DNA from: Corallococcus carmarthensis
GTDB lineage: Bacteria; Myxococcota; Myxococcia; Myxococcales; Myxococcaceae
Assembly (NCBI RefSeq): GCF_003611695.1
Contig: NZ_RAWE01000026.1
Span: forward strand, 1-64,000
Direction of reading: 5' to 3'
Length of the DNA: 64,000 bases
A program made the translations under genes and the position numbers. Of this stretch, positions 45,315 through 53,186 are shown in pieces. The notes beneath the pieces were generated by a model. It saw only the letters and a program-made list of their open reading frames with translations. It was not told the origin of the DNA and searched no databases. The first letter of the stretch is position 1. Each line of letters begins with the position of its first letter.

Positions 45315-45667
45315 CGGAAGCCCTTCAGAAACTCGTCGAGAAGTTCGCGCAGCATGCAGCGGCACAAACAGAGGCCATCATGCAGGGGGACGCGAAAGCC
45401 GCGAACAAGCACGCGAATGAATCGATTGCAGCGTTCAAGCGGCTGAGGACCCAGGGGGATGTGGGACGGGATGCGCTCGCAACCCTCTTCACCCATCCAC
45501 GGATGGACGTTCGAACGGCAGCGGCGGCATTCCTCCTGCGGTATCGCACCACTGAAGCAAAGGCGGTGTTGGAGGAGGCTTCGAAGGGAAAAGGGCTGAT
45601 CCCGTTCGAGGCCCAGGAAGCCCTGAAGCGATGGGAAGAAGGAACCTGGTCCCTGGACCCCGCTTGA
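45308..45667 (+). CDS. DUF2019 protein, putative immunity to the HNH toxin
   Basis: A 119-residue cytoplasmic helical protein resembling DUF2019. It opens with LVEKFAQHAAAQTEAIMQGD and continues with HEAT-like helix pairs (LFTHPRMDVRTAAAAFLLRY). DUF2019 proteins are found as immunity partners of nuclease toxins. It overlaps the toxin gene by 7 bp from ATG 45308, or by 4 bp if GTG 45311 is used, which implies translational coupling. Base composition of the toxin C-terminus and this gene is less GC-rich than the lipoprotein N-terminus, as expected when toxin-tip/immunity modules are swapped. Confidence 0.8.
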   Translation: MVTEALQKLVEKFAQHAAAQTEAIMQGDAKAANKHANESIAAFKRLRTQGDVGRDALATLFTHPRMDVRTAAAAFLLRYRTTEAKAVLEEASKGKGLIPFEAQEALKRWEEGTWSLDPA

Positions 45668-45679
45668 ACGAATCCCCCG

Positions 45680-46426
45680 CTACGCCCCACCGCCCTGCCA
45701 CGTGAGCATCCCCATCACGCCCACGTCGCGCGCGCCCCCCGCGTGGAACCTCCAGGGCACCGCCACGCCGAACTCCAATGACTTCAGCGGGCGCGCCAGC
45801 AACCCCGGTGAGAGGAGCACGGTGGACGTGCCGTCCTCGTCCCGCCACCCCGCCTCCACCATGGGCCGCAGCGGCCCCAAGGCCAGCACCGCTCCCGCCG
45901 CGAAGTCTGGATGCAGCTCGCTGCCCAGGCCGCGCACGCCGGGCAGTTCCTCCGCCTTGAGCTGGAGGTTGAAGCCCACCGGGCCCACGTCCTGATACGC
46001 CAGCAGGTACGGCTCGAAGCCCGGGCGGAAGCGGTCGTCCGCGAGCTCCCGCGTGGCCTCCAGGTCCATGCCCACGCTGAGCGTGAAGCCTCGCTGTCTG
46101 TCATTGACCAGCGCCAGACCGATGCCCGCCTCCGCCGTGTCCAGCCCGCGCGGATCCTCCGGCGTCGTCAGCGCCACCTTCGCCTCCAACTGCACCCGGT
46201 CGCTGACGCCGTACTCGCCGCGCACGGGCAGTTCGAAGCGCGTCTCGTCCTCCTGCCGCGTCCACTCCAGCCCCGTGCCCAGCTCCACCTGCCCCCGCTG
46301 CTGCGGTGGCGCCCCGTCTCCCAGGAAGAACTCCTGCACCCGCCCCTGCACCCCTTCCGCCGCGACCGCTGGCACCGCGAAGAGACCCAGGACTCCCACC
46401 GTGACGAGCTGCCGTGCGTTCGCCAT
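45680..46426 (-). CDS. Secreted beta-rich protein, possible outer-membrane barrel
   Basis: 248 residues, not matched to a named family. A signal peptide (about 1-22, ending AVPAVAA) is followed by alternating polar and hydrophobic strands: VELGTGLEWT, RFELPVRGEYG, VQLEAKVALTT, FTLSVGMDLEA and so on to the C-terminus. This pattern, plus Gly and aromatic content, suggests an 8-12-strand outer-membrane barrel. There are no cysteines in the mature part. ATG 46426 is chosen from the signal peptide; an antisense-driven open frame extends far upstream. It is convergent with the DUF2019 gene, 12 bp away. Confidence 0.7.
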   Translation of the reverse strand: MANARQLVTVGVLGLFAVPAVAAEGVQGRVQEFFLGDGAPPQQRGQVELGTGLEWTRQEDETRFELPVRGEYGVSDRVQLEAKVALTTPEDPRGLDTAEAGIGLALVNDRQRGFTLSVGMDLEATRELADDRFRPGFEPYLLAYQDVGPVGFNLQLKAEELPGVRGLGSELHPDFAAGAVLALGPLRPMVEAGWRDEDGTSTVLLSPGLLARPLKSLEFGVAVPWRFHAGGARDVGVMGMLTWQGGGA

Positions 46427-46579
46427 GTCAGCAGGGTGGACACGGCCCTGAGGCTCCGGGGCCTCCCCACCGTGCGCCCCACCGCTCGGCCGCACGCCTG
46501 CTTCCATGGGAACAAACACCCAGGCGCTCCGCGTGGAGGCTTGCATCACCGTGCGTGAGGGTGGCAAAGCCTCGGGACC

Positions 46580-48121
46580 ATGACCTCCGCCGCCATCAAG
46601 CCCGCTCTCATCTTCGCGCGACACACCGTGGCCCTGCTGGCCCTGGGCCTCACCGCCTGTGGCGGCAAGGACGTGCGCCCGGGTGATGACCCCTCCCCCG
46701 ATGAGAACCCCGCGACGGACCCCTGCGTGGAGAGCACCACCGCGGATCCAGCCAGTGGCACGTGCGCGCCGCTGCGGTTGCAGTGCGCCAGGGACCTGAG
46801 CGGCTTCAAGACGGACCGCTACGTCTGGCGCGACCGCGACTGCCACGTGCGCTCCGTGTCGCTCGTGCGCAACGACGCGGCGGACCCCGCGGGCTGGAAC
46901 GGCGGCTACATCCGCCGCTACACCTACGAGGTCGCCGGTGCCGAGCGCACCTGCGATGGCCAGAACCCGCAGGTGCCCGGCTGGGGCATGGTGACCAGCC
47001 ACCTGAAGGACGGCCAGACGTGGGGCGCGTGGACACAGGACGTGCGCGGCACCGGCCGCTTCGTCTTCAAGGGCGCGCACCACGCATTGCACGAGCTGAA
47101 GTGGCCCCTGTCGCTGGACGGCCACGTGGTGCAGGTGACCGTGCAGTACCTGTTCGCCACCGGCCGGGACCACCCGCTGTATGCCATCACCCACGACGCG
47201 TCCGGCTTCCCCGCGAACCAGATTGAAGCCGACGTGCGCTCGCCCTACGGCGACCTGGGCTTCGACGGCAACGCCAACACGGACATCGCCGGCCTGGGCT
47301 GGGGTGACAAATACCGCTTCGTCACGCTGTCCTCGCCCGTGACGCTGAACACCGGCTGGGACTACCGCGAGCTCAACGTCGTCCCCTACACGCGCATGTG
47401 GACCGCCGCGCCGGACGCGGAGATGGGCGCGGTGCAGACCCAGACGTGGGAGCAGAAGGCCGCGGGCGGCTACTGGCTGTATCCGCAGTGGGGCACGCGC
47501 CACGCCAACGGCCCCATGCCCGAGGACTACAACTGGGCCTACCAGCTCAACCAGTACGAACTGCCGTCCGTCACCAACTCCCACCGGCTCGCGTGGGGCA
47601 GCAACTTCGGCGCGGTGGGAATGTCGCAGTACCCGCGCCTGGGCGACAACGGCGTGATGCTCTCCGGATATCCCTACCAGAGCTATTCCGTCTTCATGGT
47701 GCTGGGCACGCACGCGGCCAACCCCGTGCTGTCGCTCGTGTCGGAGGTGGAGGCCTGGCAGGGCGTGAAGCTCACCGCCTCCGAGGGCTCCGTGCGCACG
47801 CGCGGACCGGGCGGAGTGGGCCGCTCGGACGCCGTCGCGTATGACGTGGCGGGCTACAACCCCGTCTACGCCACGTGGGAAGCGGAGGCCGCCTCCAACC
47901 GCGTGACGCTGACGTTCGACACCGCGGGCCGCACGCTCGCGCACCCCATGCTCGTGGTGCACGGCTACACCGCCGCCAGCGCGCCGACGACGGTCAGCCT
48001 GGATGGCCAGGCGCTGACCCCGGACACGGACTACTTCGCTTCCGTGGACACGGAAGGCAAGGCGCTCTGGCTCACGCTCCAGCGCGACCTGAAGGGCTCC
48101 GCCACCCTCAAGGTGGAGTAG
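46580..48121 (+). CDS. Large putative lipoprotein, beta-rich, unknown function
   Basis: 513 residues. The signal peptide ends in the lipobox LTAC (C27), followed by a Pro/Asp-rich linker. The mature part (about 65-510) is Trp, Tyr and Gly-rich and mostly beta, with segments like GWNGGYIRRYTYE and YRFVTLSSPVTL, and ends in an Ig-like C-terminal stretch (TTVSLDGQALTPDTDY). Such composition is common in carbohydrate-binding or carbohydrate-cleaving surface proteins, but no catalytic motif is assigned. Probably outer-membrane anchored. It stands alone, with a strong hairpin 17 bp after the stop. Confidence 0.72.
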   Translation: MTSAAIKPALIFARHTVALLALGLTACGGKDVRPGDDPSPDENPATDPCVESTTADPASGTCAPLRLQCARDLSGFKTDRYVWRDRDCHVRSVSLVRNDAADPAGWNGGYIRRYTYEVAGAERTCDGQNPQVPGWGMVTSHLKDGQTWGAWTQDVRGTGRFVFKGAHHALHELKWPLSLDGHVVQVTVQYLFATGRDHPLYAITHDASGFPANQIEADVRSPYGDLGFDGNANTDIAGLGWGDKYRFVTLSSPVTLNTGWDYRELNVVPYTRMWTAAPDAEMGAVQTQTWEQKAAGGYWLYPQWGTRHANGPMPEDYNWAYQLNQYELPSVTNSHRLAWGSNFGAVGMSQYPRLGDNGVMLSGYPYQSYSVFMVLGTHAANPVLSLVSEVEAWQGVKLTASEGSVRTRGPGGVGRSDAVAYDVAGYNPVYATWEAEAASNRVTLTFDTAGRTLAHPMLVVHGYTAASAPTTVSLDGQALTPDTDYFASVDTEGKALWLTLQRDLKGSATLKVE

Positions 48122-48137
48122 CCACACCCAGGAGACA

Positions 48138-48169
48138 GGCCCCTGGCACCGTCGTGGGTGCCCGGGGCC
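48138..48169. terminator. Strong hairpin between convergent lipoprotein genes
   Basis: A 13-bp stem with one mismatch and a 6-nt loop: GGCCCCTGGCACC pairs with GGTGCCCGGGGCC. It lies 16 bp after one stop and 27 bp before the other. It has no U-tract, so it may stop transcription by another route or protect the mRNA 3' ends of both genes. Confidence 0.55.
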
Positions 48170-48196
48170 GTCGTCCCGCTGCTTCACGCCTGGGCG

Positions 48197-48901
48197 TCAG
48201 TCCGCGGTGCCGCTGCCGCCGTAGCCCTGCGGGGCCTGCGAGCGCAGCCGCTGCCACTCGGCGCGGGCGTCCTGCTCCACGCGCTTCTGCTCGCCCACGC
48301 GGCGCCGGGCGTCCTCCACGCCGCGCTTGGCCTCGGCGACGGCGGACATGAAGTTCGCCTCGGACATCTCCTGGGCGCGCACGTCCCCGCTCTTCTCCAG
48401 TGCCTTGTACTGGGCCAGGTTGAGCTCGGTGTCCGCCACCTTCAGCTCCGCGTCGCGCAGGTCCTTCTCCGCCTTGGCGGTGTCCGTCTTGCGCTCGTGC
48501 CAGGCCACCTCGGCGTCGGCGGCGATGCGTCCGGCATCGGCGCCCTGGAGCCGGATCTTCGCCTGCGCGATGGGGCTCTGCTGGCCGGTGGCCTCGGCGG
48601 CCTTCACCGCGGCCTTCTCCGCCTCCATGCGGCTTTCGGCGGCGTCGCCGTTGCGGCGGGCCACTTCCGAGGCGCGCTCGGCGTCGCGCACCGCCACCTC
48701 GGCGCGCGTCACGTTGTCGGCGGCCTTGGTGCGGGCCAGCTGCGCGTCACGCACGGCGCCCAGCTGCTCCTCGGGGACGCGGGCCATCATCGCGTCGTCC
48801 ACGCGCGCGGCCTTCGAGCTGCTACAGCCAGCGAGGAACGTCATGGACGCCCCCAACGCCAGCCCCATCACCCAATGACGCTTCGTCCTGTTCTGGAACA
48901 T
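48197..48901 (-). CDS. Coiled-coil lipoprotein (DUF4398-like)
   Basis: 234 residues. The signal ends in the lipobox LAGC (C26). The mature protein is a single long helix (about 45-220) rich in Ala, Glu, Arg and Lys with clear heptads, such as AEVAVRDAERASEVARR. This is the layout of Lpp-like or DUF4398 lipoproteins that brace the envelope. No enzymatic motif is present. It is divergent from another lipoprotein gene; the 254 bp between them hold no feature that I can identify. Confidence 0.8.
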   Translation of the reverse strand: MFQNRTKRHWVMGLALGASMTFLAGCSSSKAARVDDAMMARVPEEQLGAVRDAQLARTKAADNVTRAEVAVRDAERASEVARRNGDAAESRMEAEKAAVKAAEATGQQSPIAQAKIRLQGADAGRIAADAEVAWHERKTDTAKAEKDLRDAELKVADTELNLAQYKALEKSGDVRAQEMSEANFMSAVAEAKRGVEDARRRVGEQKRVEQDARAEWQRLRSQAPQGYGGSGTAD

Positions 48902-49155
48902 GATCTCAAACCCCCGTACGAAGATGACTGGGGAAGAACCTAGACACGCCTCCGCTACACGACAGGCGCCACGGACGCCGCCGTTCCCCCTGGAATCCGT
49001 TCGGGTCCGAGACGGCCGGAGAGCAGGCAGGCTCCGGTCTTTTCCCTCTCAGCGCCGTTGCGGTCCGGGACTTTCGTCACGGGGCATGTCCCAACCCGGA
49101 CGCGGTGCGTGTCTCAAGGTCGCGCGAACGACGCGCCACCAGGGAGAGGGACCAC

Positions 49156-49695
49156 ATGAAGCGGACCGGATGGGGATTCGTGCTGGGAACGGGCTGCGCG
49201 CTGATGATCGCGGCCTGCGGTGCCGGGCCGGAAGAGGAGTTCGACGACGCCGAGGGCACCGAGTCCGTGAAGATGAGCATCTCCCTGGCGGGTGACGCGT
49301 GCGGCGTCACGGCGGCCGCGGCGACCGTGAGCGCGCCGGACCTTCCGCCCTCCTCCCCCCAATCCCTCTACGTGGGAAATGGCTACATCGAGGGCTACCT
49401 GAGCAACATCCCCGTCGGGTCCCGGCGCGTCGTGGACGTGCGGGCCTACAACCGGGCGGGGCTGGAGGTGTACGCCGGCAGCGCGGCCGTGGACGTGTAC
49501 CAGGGCTCCGTGGCGTACGCGCAGCTCCAGCTGAAGCGCAATCCACAGAACTGCCCGGGCACGGGGACGGGCGACATCTACATCATCGGCACGTTGGAGG
49601 GCACCGGCCCCGGTCCGTCCTACGACGCGGGCACGGCCTACGACGCGGGCCCGGGTCCGTCCTTCGATGCGGGCGCCGCGTTCGACGCGGGCTAG
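49156..49695 (+). CDS. Small lipoprotein with C-terminal (Y/F)DAG repeats
   Basis: 179 residues. The lipobox is IAAC (C21). The mature part contains one beta-rich domain with two cysteines (DACGVTA and NPQNCPG) and a strand SVAYAQLQLK, typical of carboxypeptidase-like folds seen in many myxobacterial lipoproteins. The last 25 residues carry four (Y/F)DAG units separated by Pro/Gly/Thr. Asp-Ala-Gly tails of this kind recur in myxobacterial surface proteins, but their role is not known to me. AGGGAGAGGG precedes the ATG. Function unknown. Confidence 0.72.
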   Translation: MKRTGWGFVLGTGCALMIAACGAGPEEEFDDAEGTESVKMSISLAGDACGVTAAAATVSAPDLPPSSPQSLYVGNGYIEGYLSNIPVGSRRVVDVRAYNRAGLEVYAGSAAVDVYQGSVAYAQLQLKRNPQNCPGTGTGDIYIIGTLEGTGPGPSYDAGTAYDAGPGPSFDAGAAFDAG

Positions 49696-49719
49696 AACGC
49701 GCGGAGGTGCTGTAAGCCC

Positions 49720-50322
49720 TCAGGTGCCCCGGCCGTAGAACCACGCGGTGAGAGCCAGGCGGGAGGCGTGGGCGGGCAGCACCTCGTGCTCCAGCCGCTC
49801 GCTCAGGAACACCACCAGGCGGTCCAGCACGGGCGCCACCTCCACCGGGGCGCCGGTGTCCTCCGGGAAGAGGCGCAGGAGGCCGCCGTCCTGCGGCGTC
49901 CAGCCCGCGTTCGCGTACCAGATGGCGGTGAGCCGGCGGTTGGACTGGCCCGGGAACGCGTCGCGGTGACGGGCGTAGTGCGCGCCGCCGCCTGGGTAGC
50001 AGGCGAGCTGCACGTCGAAGCGCCCCAGCCCCAGGTACGCGCCCGAGGACACGGCCTCTCCCAGCGCCTGGAAGCGATGCCACAGGGCTTCGAGTTCGGG
50101 GGCCGCGCCGGGCAGCACCCATTCGATGTGGTCGCCGCGCACGGAGGTGTCGAGCGAGTGGTCCGCGCCGCGCCGGATGCCCGCGGGCTTCAGCGTCCCG
50201 GCCTCCACGCGCGCGAGCGCCGCGGCCCGCACCGCCAGGGCCCGCGCCTCCCCGAGGAAGCCGTCCCGCACGAAGTACCCGTGCGAACCCAGGGCCTCCA
50301 CCTCCGCGTCCGTCAGCTCCAC
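49720..50322 (-). CDS. 2OG-Fe(II) oxygenase (prolyl 4-hydroxylase type)
   Basis: A 200-residue cytoplasmic dioxygenase that should use 2-oxoglutarate, oxygen and iron(II). The HxD pair is H119 and D121 (YARHRDAF), the distal His is H179 (LEHEVLP), and R188 (SRLALTAWFY) should hold 2-oxoglutarate. The arrangement is that of the EGLN/prolyl 4-hydroxylase branch. The target is unknown; bacterial relatives can hydroxylate proteins such as elongation factor Tu or free amino acids. It is convergent with the DAG-repeat lipoprotein gene and divergent from the DUF4230 gene. Confidence 0.92.
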   Translation of the reverse strand: MELTDAEVEALGSHGYFVRDGFLGEARALAVRAAALARVEAGTLKPAGIRRGADHSLDTSVRGDHIEWVLPGAAPELEALWHRFQALGEAVSSGAYLGLGRFDVQLACYPGGGAHYARHRDAFPGQSNRRLTAIWYANAGWTPQDGGLLRLFPEDTGAPVEVAPVLDRLVVFLSERLEHEVLPAHASRLALTAWFYGRGT

Positions 50323-50414
50323 CGTGTCTCTCCATCCCGAGCGCCTGTCCGGAAGCCCGCGTCCGCACGCTGCCCCAGGACGCCCCTGTTCCGGAAGCGG
50401 GTAGACTTCCCGCC

Positions 50415-51032
50415 ATGGCGAAGAACGTCTCGCGAGCCCTGTCCCTCCTCGCCGCGGTCGCGCTCGGCGCGCTGGGGGCCTGGGTGCTGCTGCGTCCCGC
50501 GTCCTCCCGGCTGCCGGATACAGCGGCGGTGGTGGAGCAGATGCGGGAGGTGGCCCGGCTGGAGACGCTGGACGTGTCCCTCTACAAGAAGGTCACGTTC
50601 ACACCGGAGCCGCAGGCCACGGACGCGCTGTGGAAGGACGTGCTGCTCTGGGCCAGCTACACGCTCCAGAACCCGCACGGCCGCGCCATCGTGTTCGCGG
50701 ACGCGCACCTGGGGTTCGACTTCCAGCGCTTCGATTCGAGCCACCTGCACGCCGTGGGCACGCGCGTGGACGTGCTCCTGCCGCCCATGCAGGTGACGGT
50801 GGCGCTGCGGCCCGGGGAGACGGAGATCATCGACTCCAACCTGGACAGCACGCAGACGGCGCAGCTCCTGGAGAAGGCGCGTCTGGCTTTCGAAAAAGAG
50901 GTGCGGCAGGACCGGCGCCTCCAGGAGAAGGCGCGGCAGTCCGCGGAACGCTCGCTGCGGGGCCTGCTGCTCACGCTGGGCTTCCGCGAGGTGCGGTTCG
51001 TGGAGACCCTGCCGGTGGGGAGCGCGGGATGA
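50415..51032 (+). CDS. DUF4230 membrane-anchored protein
   Basis: 205 residues. One N-terminal membrane segment ([18 protein letters not shown]) is followed by an outer domain with the DUF4230 pattern: [43 protein letters not shown] and a helical end ([23 protein letters not shown]). It belongs to a widespread family of unknown function. Its TGA overlaps the ATG of the macro-domain gene, so the two are probably coexpressed and may work together. Confidence 0.85.
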   Translation: MAKNVSRALSLLAAVALGALGAWVLLRPASSRLPDTAAVVEQMREVARLETLDVSLYKKVTFTPEPQATDALWKDVLLWASYTLQNPHGRAIVFADAHLGFDFQRFDSSHLHAVGTRVDVLLPPMQVTVALRPGETEIIDSNLDSTQTAQLLEKARLAFEKEVRQDRRLQEKARQSAERSLRGLLLTLGFREVRFVETLPVGSAG

Positions 51033-51541
51033 CCGAACGTCTGGAGTTGATTCAGGGAGACATCACGCGCTTCGCGGTGGATGCGGTGGTGAACGCGGCG
51101 AACTCCGCGCTGTCCGGTGGCGGCGGCGTGGATGGCGCCATCCACCGCGCGGCGGGTCCGGAGCTGGTCGCGGAGTGCCGCACGCTGGGCCGCTGTCCCA
51201 CCGGGGAGGCACGCATCACGAAGGGCTACCGGCTGCCCGCGGCACACGTCATCCACGCGGTGGGCCCCGTGTGGTGGGGCGGGGACCGCGGCGAGGACGC
51301 ACTGCTGGCTTCGTGCTACCGCAGCGTGTTCGCGCTGATGGAGCAGCACGGGCTGCGCACGGTGGCGTTCCCCTCCATCTCCACGGGCAGCTACAGCTTC
51401 CCCATCGAACGGGCCGCCCCCATCGCGTTGCGGGAGATGCGAGAGGCACTGGCACGTCGGCCGGAGCTGGAGCGCGTCACCGTGGTGCTCTTCAGCGCGC
51501 GCGATTTGAAGGTGTATCAGGAGGCGCTCAGCGCTCCGTAG
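51029..51541 (+). CDS. Macro-domain protein (O-acetyl-ADP-ribose deacetylase type)
   Basis: A 170-residue stand-alone macro domain. The ADP-ribose pocket is marked by [18 protein letters not shown] (N22, N25), the glycine loop [11 protein letters not shown] with D35, and [12 protein letters not shown] around residues 112-123. Relatives of the YmdB/MacroD class remove acetyl or ADP-ribose groups. The gene is coupled to the DUF4230 gene by an ATGA overlap. It ends 7 bp before the convergent ParB-like protein gene. Confidence 0.93.
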   Translation: MTERLELIQGDITRFAVDAVVNAANSALSGGGGVDGAIHRAAGPELVAECRTLGRCPTGEARITKGYRLPAAHVIHAVGPVWWGGDRGEDALLASCYRSVFALMEQHGLRTVAFPSISTGSYSFPIERAAPIALREMREALARRPELERVTVVLFSARDLKVYQEALSAP

Positions 51542-51548
51542 TGCCGCA

Positions 51549-52568
51549 TCAATTCCCGCGCGCCCAGGCCCAGTCTCCCACAAACCCTTCCCAGTCCTCG
51601 GCGGTCACACCGTCAGGCCGCCGAGGATGGGACCGCAACACACTGGCCTGCCAATCGGATTTCTGGATGGGCCAGGCCCGTGTGATGGCGCCAGGCGACG
51701 TCCCACCACTCCTCGGGTTGTCGTGCTCGAACCGGGTCGGATGGGTGATGACAGGCCAGAGCCCCAGCAGAGGAGGCATGGCGCCTTCAAGCAGGGCGGC
51801 GTGGATCCGGTCATGCCCATCCACCACCAACCACTTTTCTGGCAGTTCCATGTAGAGCAGCAACGCTGGAGGGAGCGTTCCGTCCCGGACGTGCTTTCGC
51901 CAGGCCTTCACGCGGCTGGCGTCAGGACGTGAAGGCTCCCGCAGGGCCAGCACCGCCCCCATCTTCGCTTCTGGCCAGAGCTGGGCGTCCGAGCTGCTCC
52001 ACGACCATCGCTCGACCCAGAAAGGGTCGAAGCGCAGCGCGGTCTCCAAGGCGTAGGGCGACGCCGGTGGATAGCCAGGACCATTGCCCGGCGGGGAGTT
52101 GAGTTGGGCACGCTCTTCGGGAACCACCCGCAGCGGATGCAGGGACCAGCGACCGGAATGGAGCACGGTGGCGGTCGCGGCCTCCAACTCGCGCGCGAAG
52201 TGCCACGTCCAGGACTCCCACCAGCTCCGGGAACCCGATTCATGGGGCACGCCCCGCGCCTGCGTGGCCTGGATGGGCGCAAGGGCCCAGGGAAAGGGCG
52301 GACGGGCGGGCCCTCTCAGGACGCCACAGCAGGACCAGCGGAAGTGGATGCGCATCCAGAAAAGCGGCTGCCCCTGGCTCATCAGCCGGATCCCCTCCTC
52401 CGAGGAGGCCTCGAAGTGCAGGGAAGGCCGCTGCCGCCAGATTCCTTCATGCGGCACGACCATGCCCAGCCCCGGGCCCGAGGACGCCCGCCACTCCCTG
52501 TCGTCCGGCCCCACGATGAAGCGTCCCGCCATCTGGCCCTTCGTCCCTTCCACGGCCGGGTGCTTCAT
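51549..52568 (-). CDS. Hypothetical protein with ParB-like segment
   Basis: 339 residues, not a recognised family overall. Near residues 225-265 it has VKAWRKHVRDGTLPPALLLYMELPEKWLVVDGH then DRIHAALLEG (quoted in pieces), which resembles the ParB/Sulfiredoxin-type core motif of a nucleotide-binding fold. The rest is Trp- and Pro-rich. Its ATG overlaps by 4 bp (ATGA) the stop of a truncated copy of the TPR gene tail at 52565. That overlap implies it was originally the second gene of an operon with the TPR gene now ending at 54814, before a reverse-transcriptase cassette separated them. Confidence 0.7.
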   Translation of the reverse strand: MKHPAVEGTKGQMAGRFIVGPDDREWRASSGPGLGMVVPHEGIWRQRPSLHFEASSEEGIRLMSQGQPLFWMRIHFRWSCCGVLRGPARPPFPWALAPIQATQARGVPHESGSRSWWESWTWHFARELEAATATVLHSGRWSLHPLRVVPEERAQLNSPPGNGPGYPPASPYALETALRFDPFWVERWSWSSSDAQLWPEAKMGAVLALREPSRPDASRVKAWRKHVRDGTLPPALLLYMELPEKWLVVDGHDRIHAALLEGAMPPLLGLWPVITHPTRFEHDNPRSGGTSPGAITRAWPIQKSDWQASVLRSHPRRPDGVTAEDWEGFVGDWAWARGN

Positions 52569-52748
52569 CCCGGCCGCAACACATCGCCGTCCAGCGCGAA
52601 CACTCCGTTCGGTGCGTGCCCCAGCGCTGCGAGCCTCCTCACCGATTCACCGTCCGAGTCGCGGTACAGGAGCGCCACCTCGCGCCGGCCCAGGCTCACG
52701 CGCAGCGGGCCTCCGCCCTTGGCTGCCTCCAGCCTTCGACGCTGCGAC
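52565..52748 (-). pseudogene. Orphaned 3' end of the TPR gene
   Basis: The minus-strand frame encodes SQRRRLEAAKGGGPLRVSLG and continues to a stop at 52565. It matches the C-terminus of the TPR gene at 54814-56091 at about 90% of bases. It has no start or upstream domain of its own. Its stop still overlaps the start of the 51549-52568 gene by 4 bp, showing it is the ancestral tail of the interrupted gene. Confidence 0.85.
52601..52748 (-). repeat. 148-bp direct repeat, left copy
   Basis: Aligns without gaps to 54859-55006 with about 15 differences by eye. It flanks the reverse-transcriptase cassette on its left. The divergence argues against a fresh target duplication and for an incoming tail from a related strain. 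Confidence 0.85.
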
Positions 52749-52766
52749 CATTGGAATTCACCCAAT

Positions 52767-53186
52767 CATTTTCGTCAGCGCACAGACGACATGTTCTCTA
52801 GAGGAGAACTGATTCGCCGCCGCAGGGGCCCCAAGCCTAAGCAGCAGTGCGCCTATCCTATCAACAGGGCACTCTGCGATGCTTGATACTAGCGCTGGGC
52901 ATCCGCAAGTGCACCTCACGTATATCTTGCCCGCGAGAATAATTTCTCCTGCGGCGATCACTCCCCTCCACCTGAACACCCGCACAGGCAAGCAAACCCC
53001 AGGACATATAGGGAGGCTGGGTGGCCCAAGACCCAATTGGTGAAAACGACCAAGGCCCTGCAATACTATCATCCAATCAGACAGGTCCGCCGCTAGGACA
53101 CTTGCCCCCATCAATTACACCAAGCGCCCCTCCCATCTCCTCAGTGTCCGCAGAACAGTTCACCCAGCAAACTTGACGATTAACAT
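52767..53186 (+). other. Non-coding leader upstream of the reverse transcriptase, possible structured RNA
   Basis: 420 bp without a convincing gene. Possible hairpins are GTTCTC/GAGAAC (52793-52809), AGTGC-CC/GG-GCACT (52846-52873), TGGGT/ACCCA near 53019-53035 and TTGGT/ACCAA (53037-53053). Several defence reverse transcriptases, such as DRT2 and DRT9, have a partner non-coding RNA upstream; this could be one. The stems are short and no covariation can be tested here. No ribosome-binding site precedes the ATG at 53187. Confidence 0.35.

Noticed and set aside
52758-53114. 118-residue minus-strand open frame in the RT leader
   Set aside because: Unusual composition, no ribosome-binding site, no resemblance to a family, and it runs opposite to the only credible gene in the cassette.
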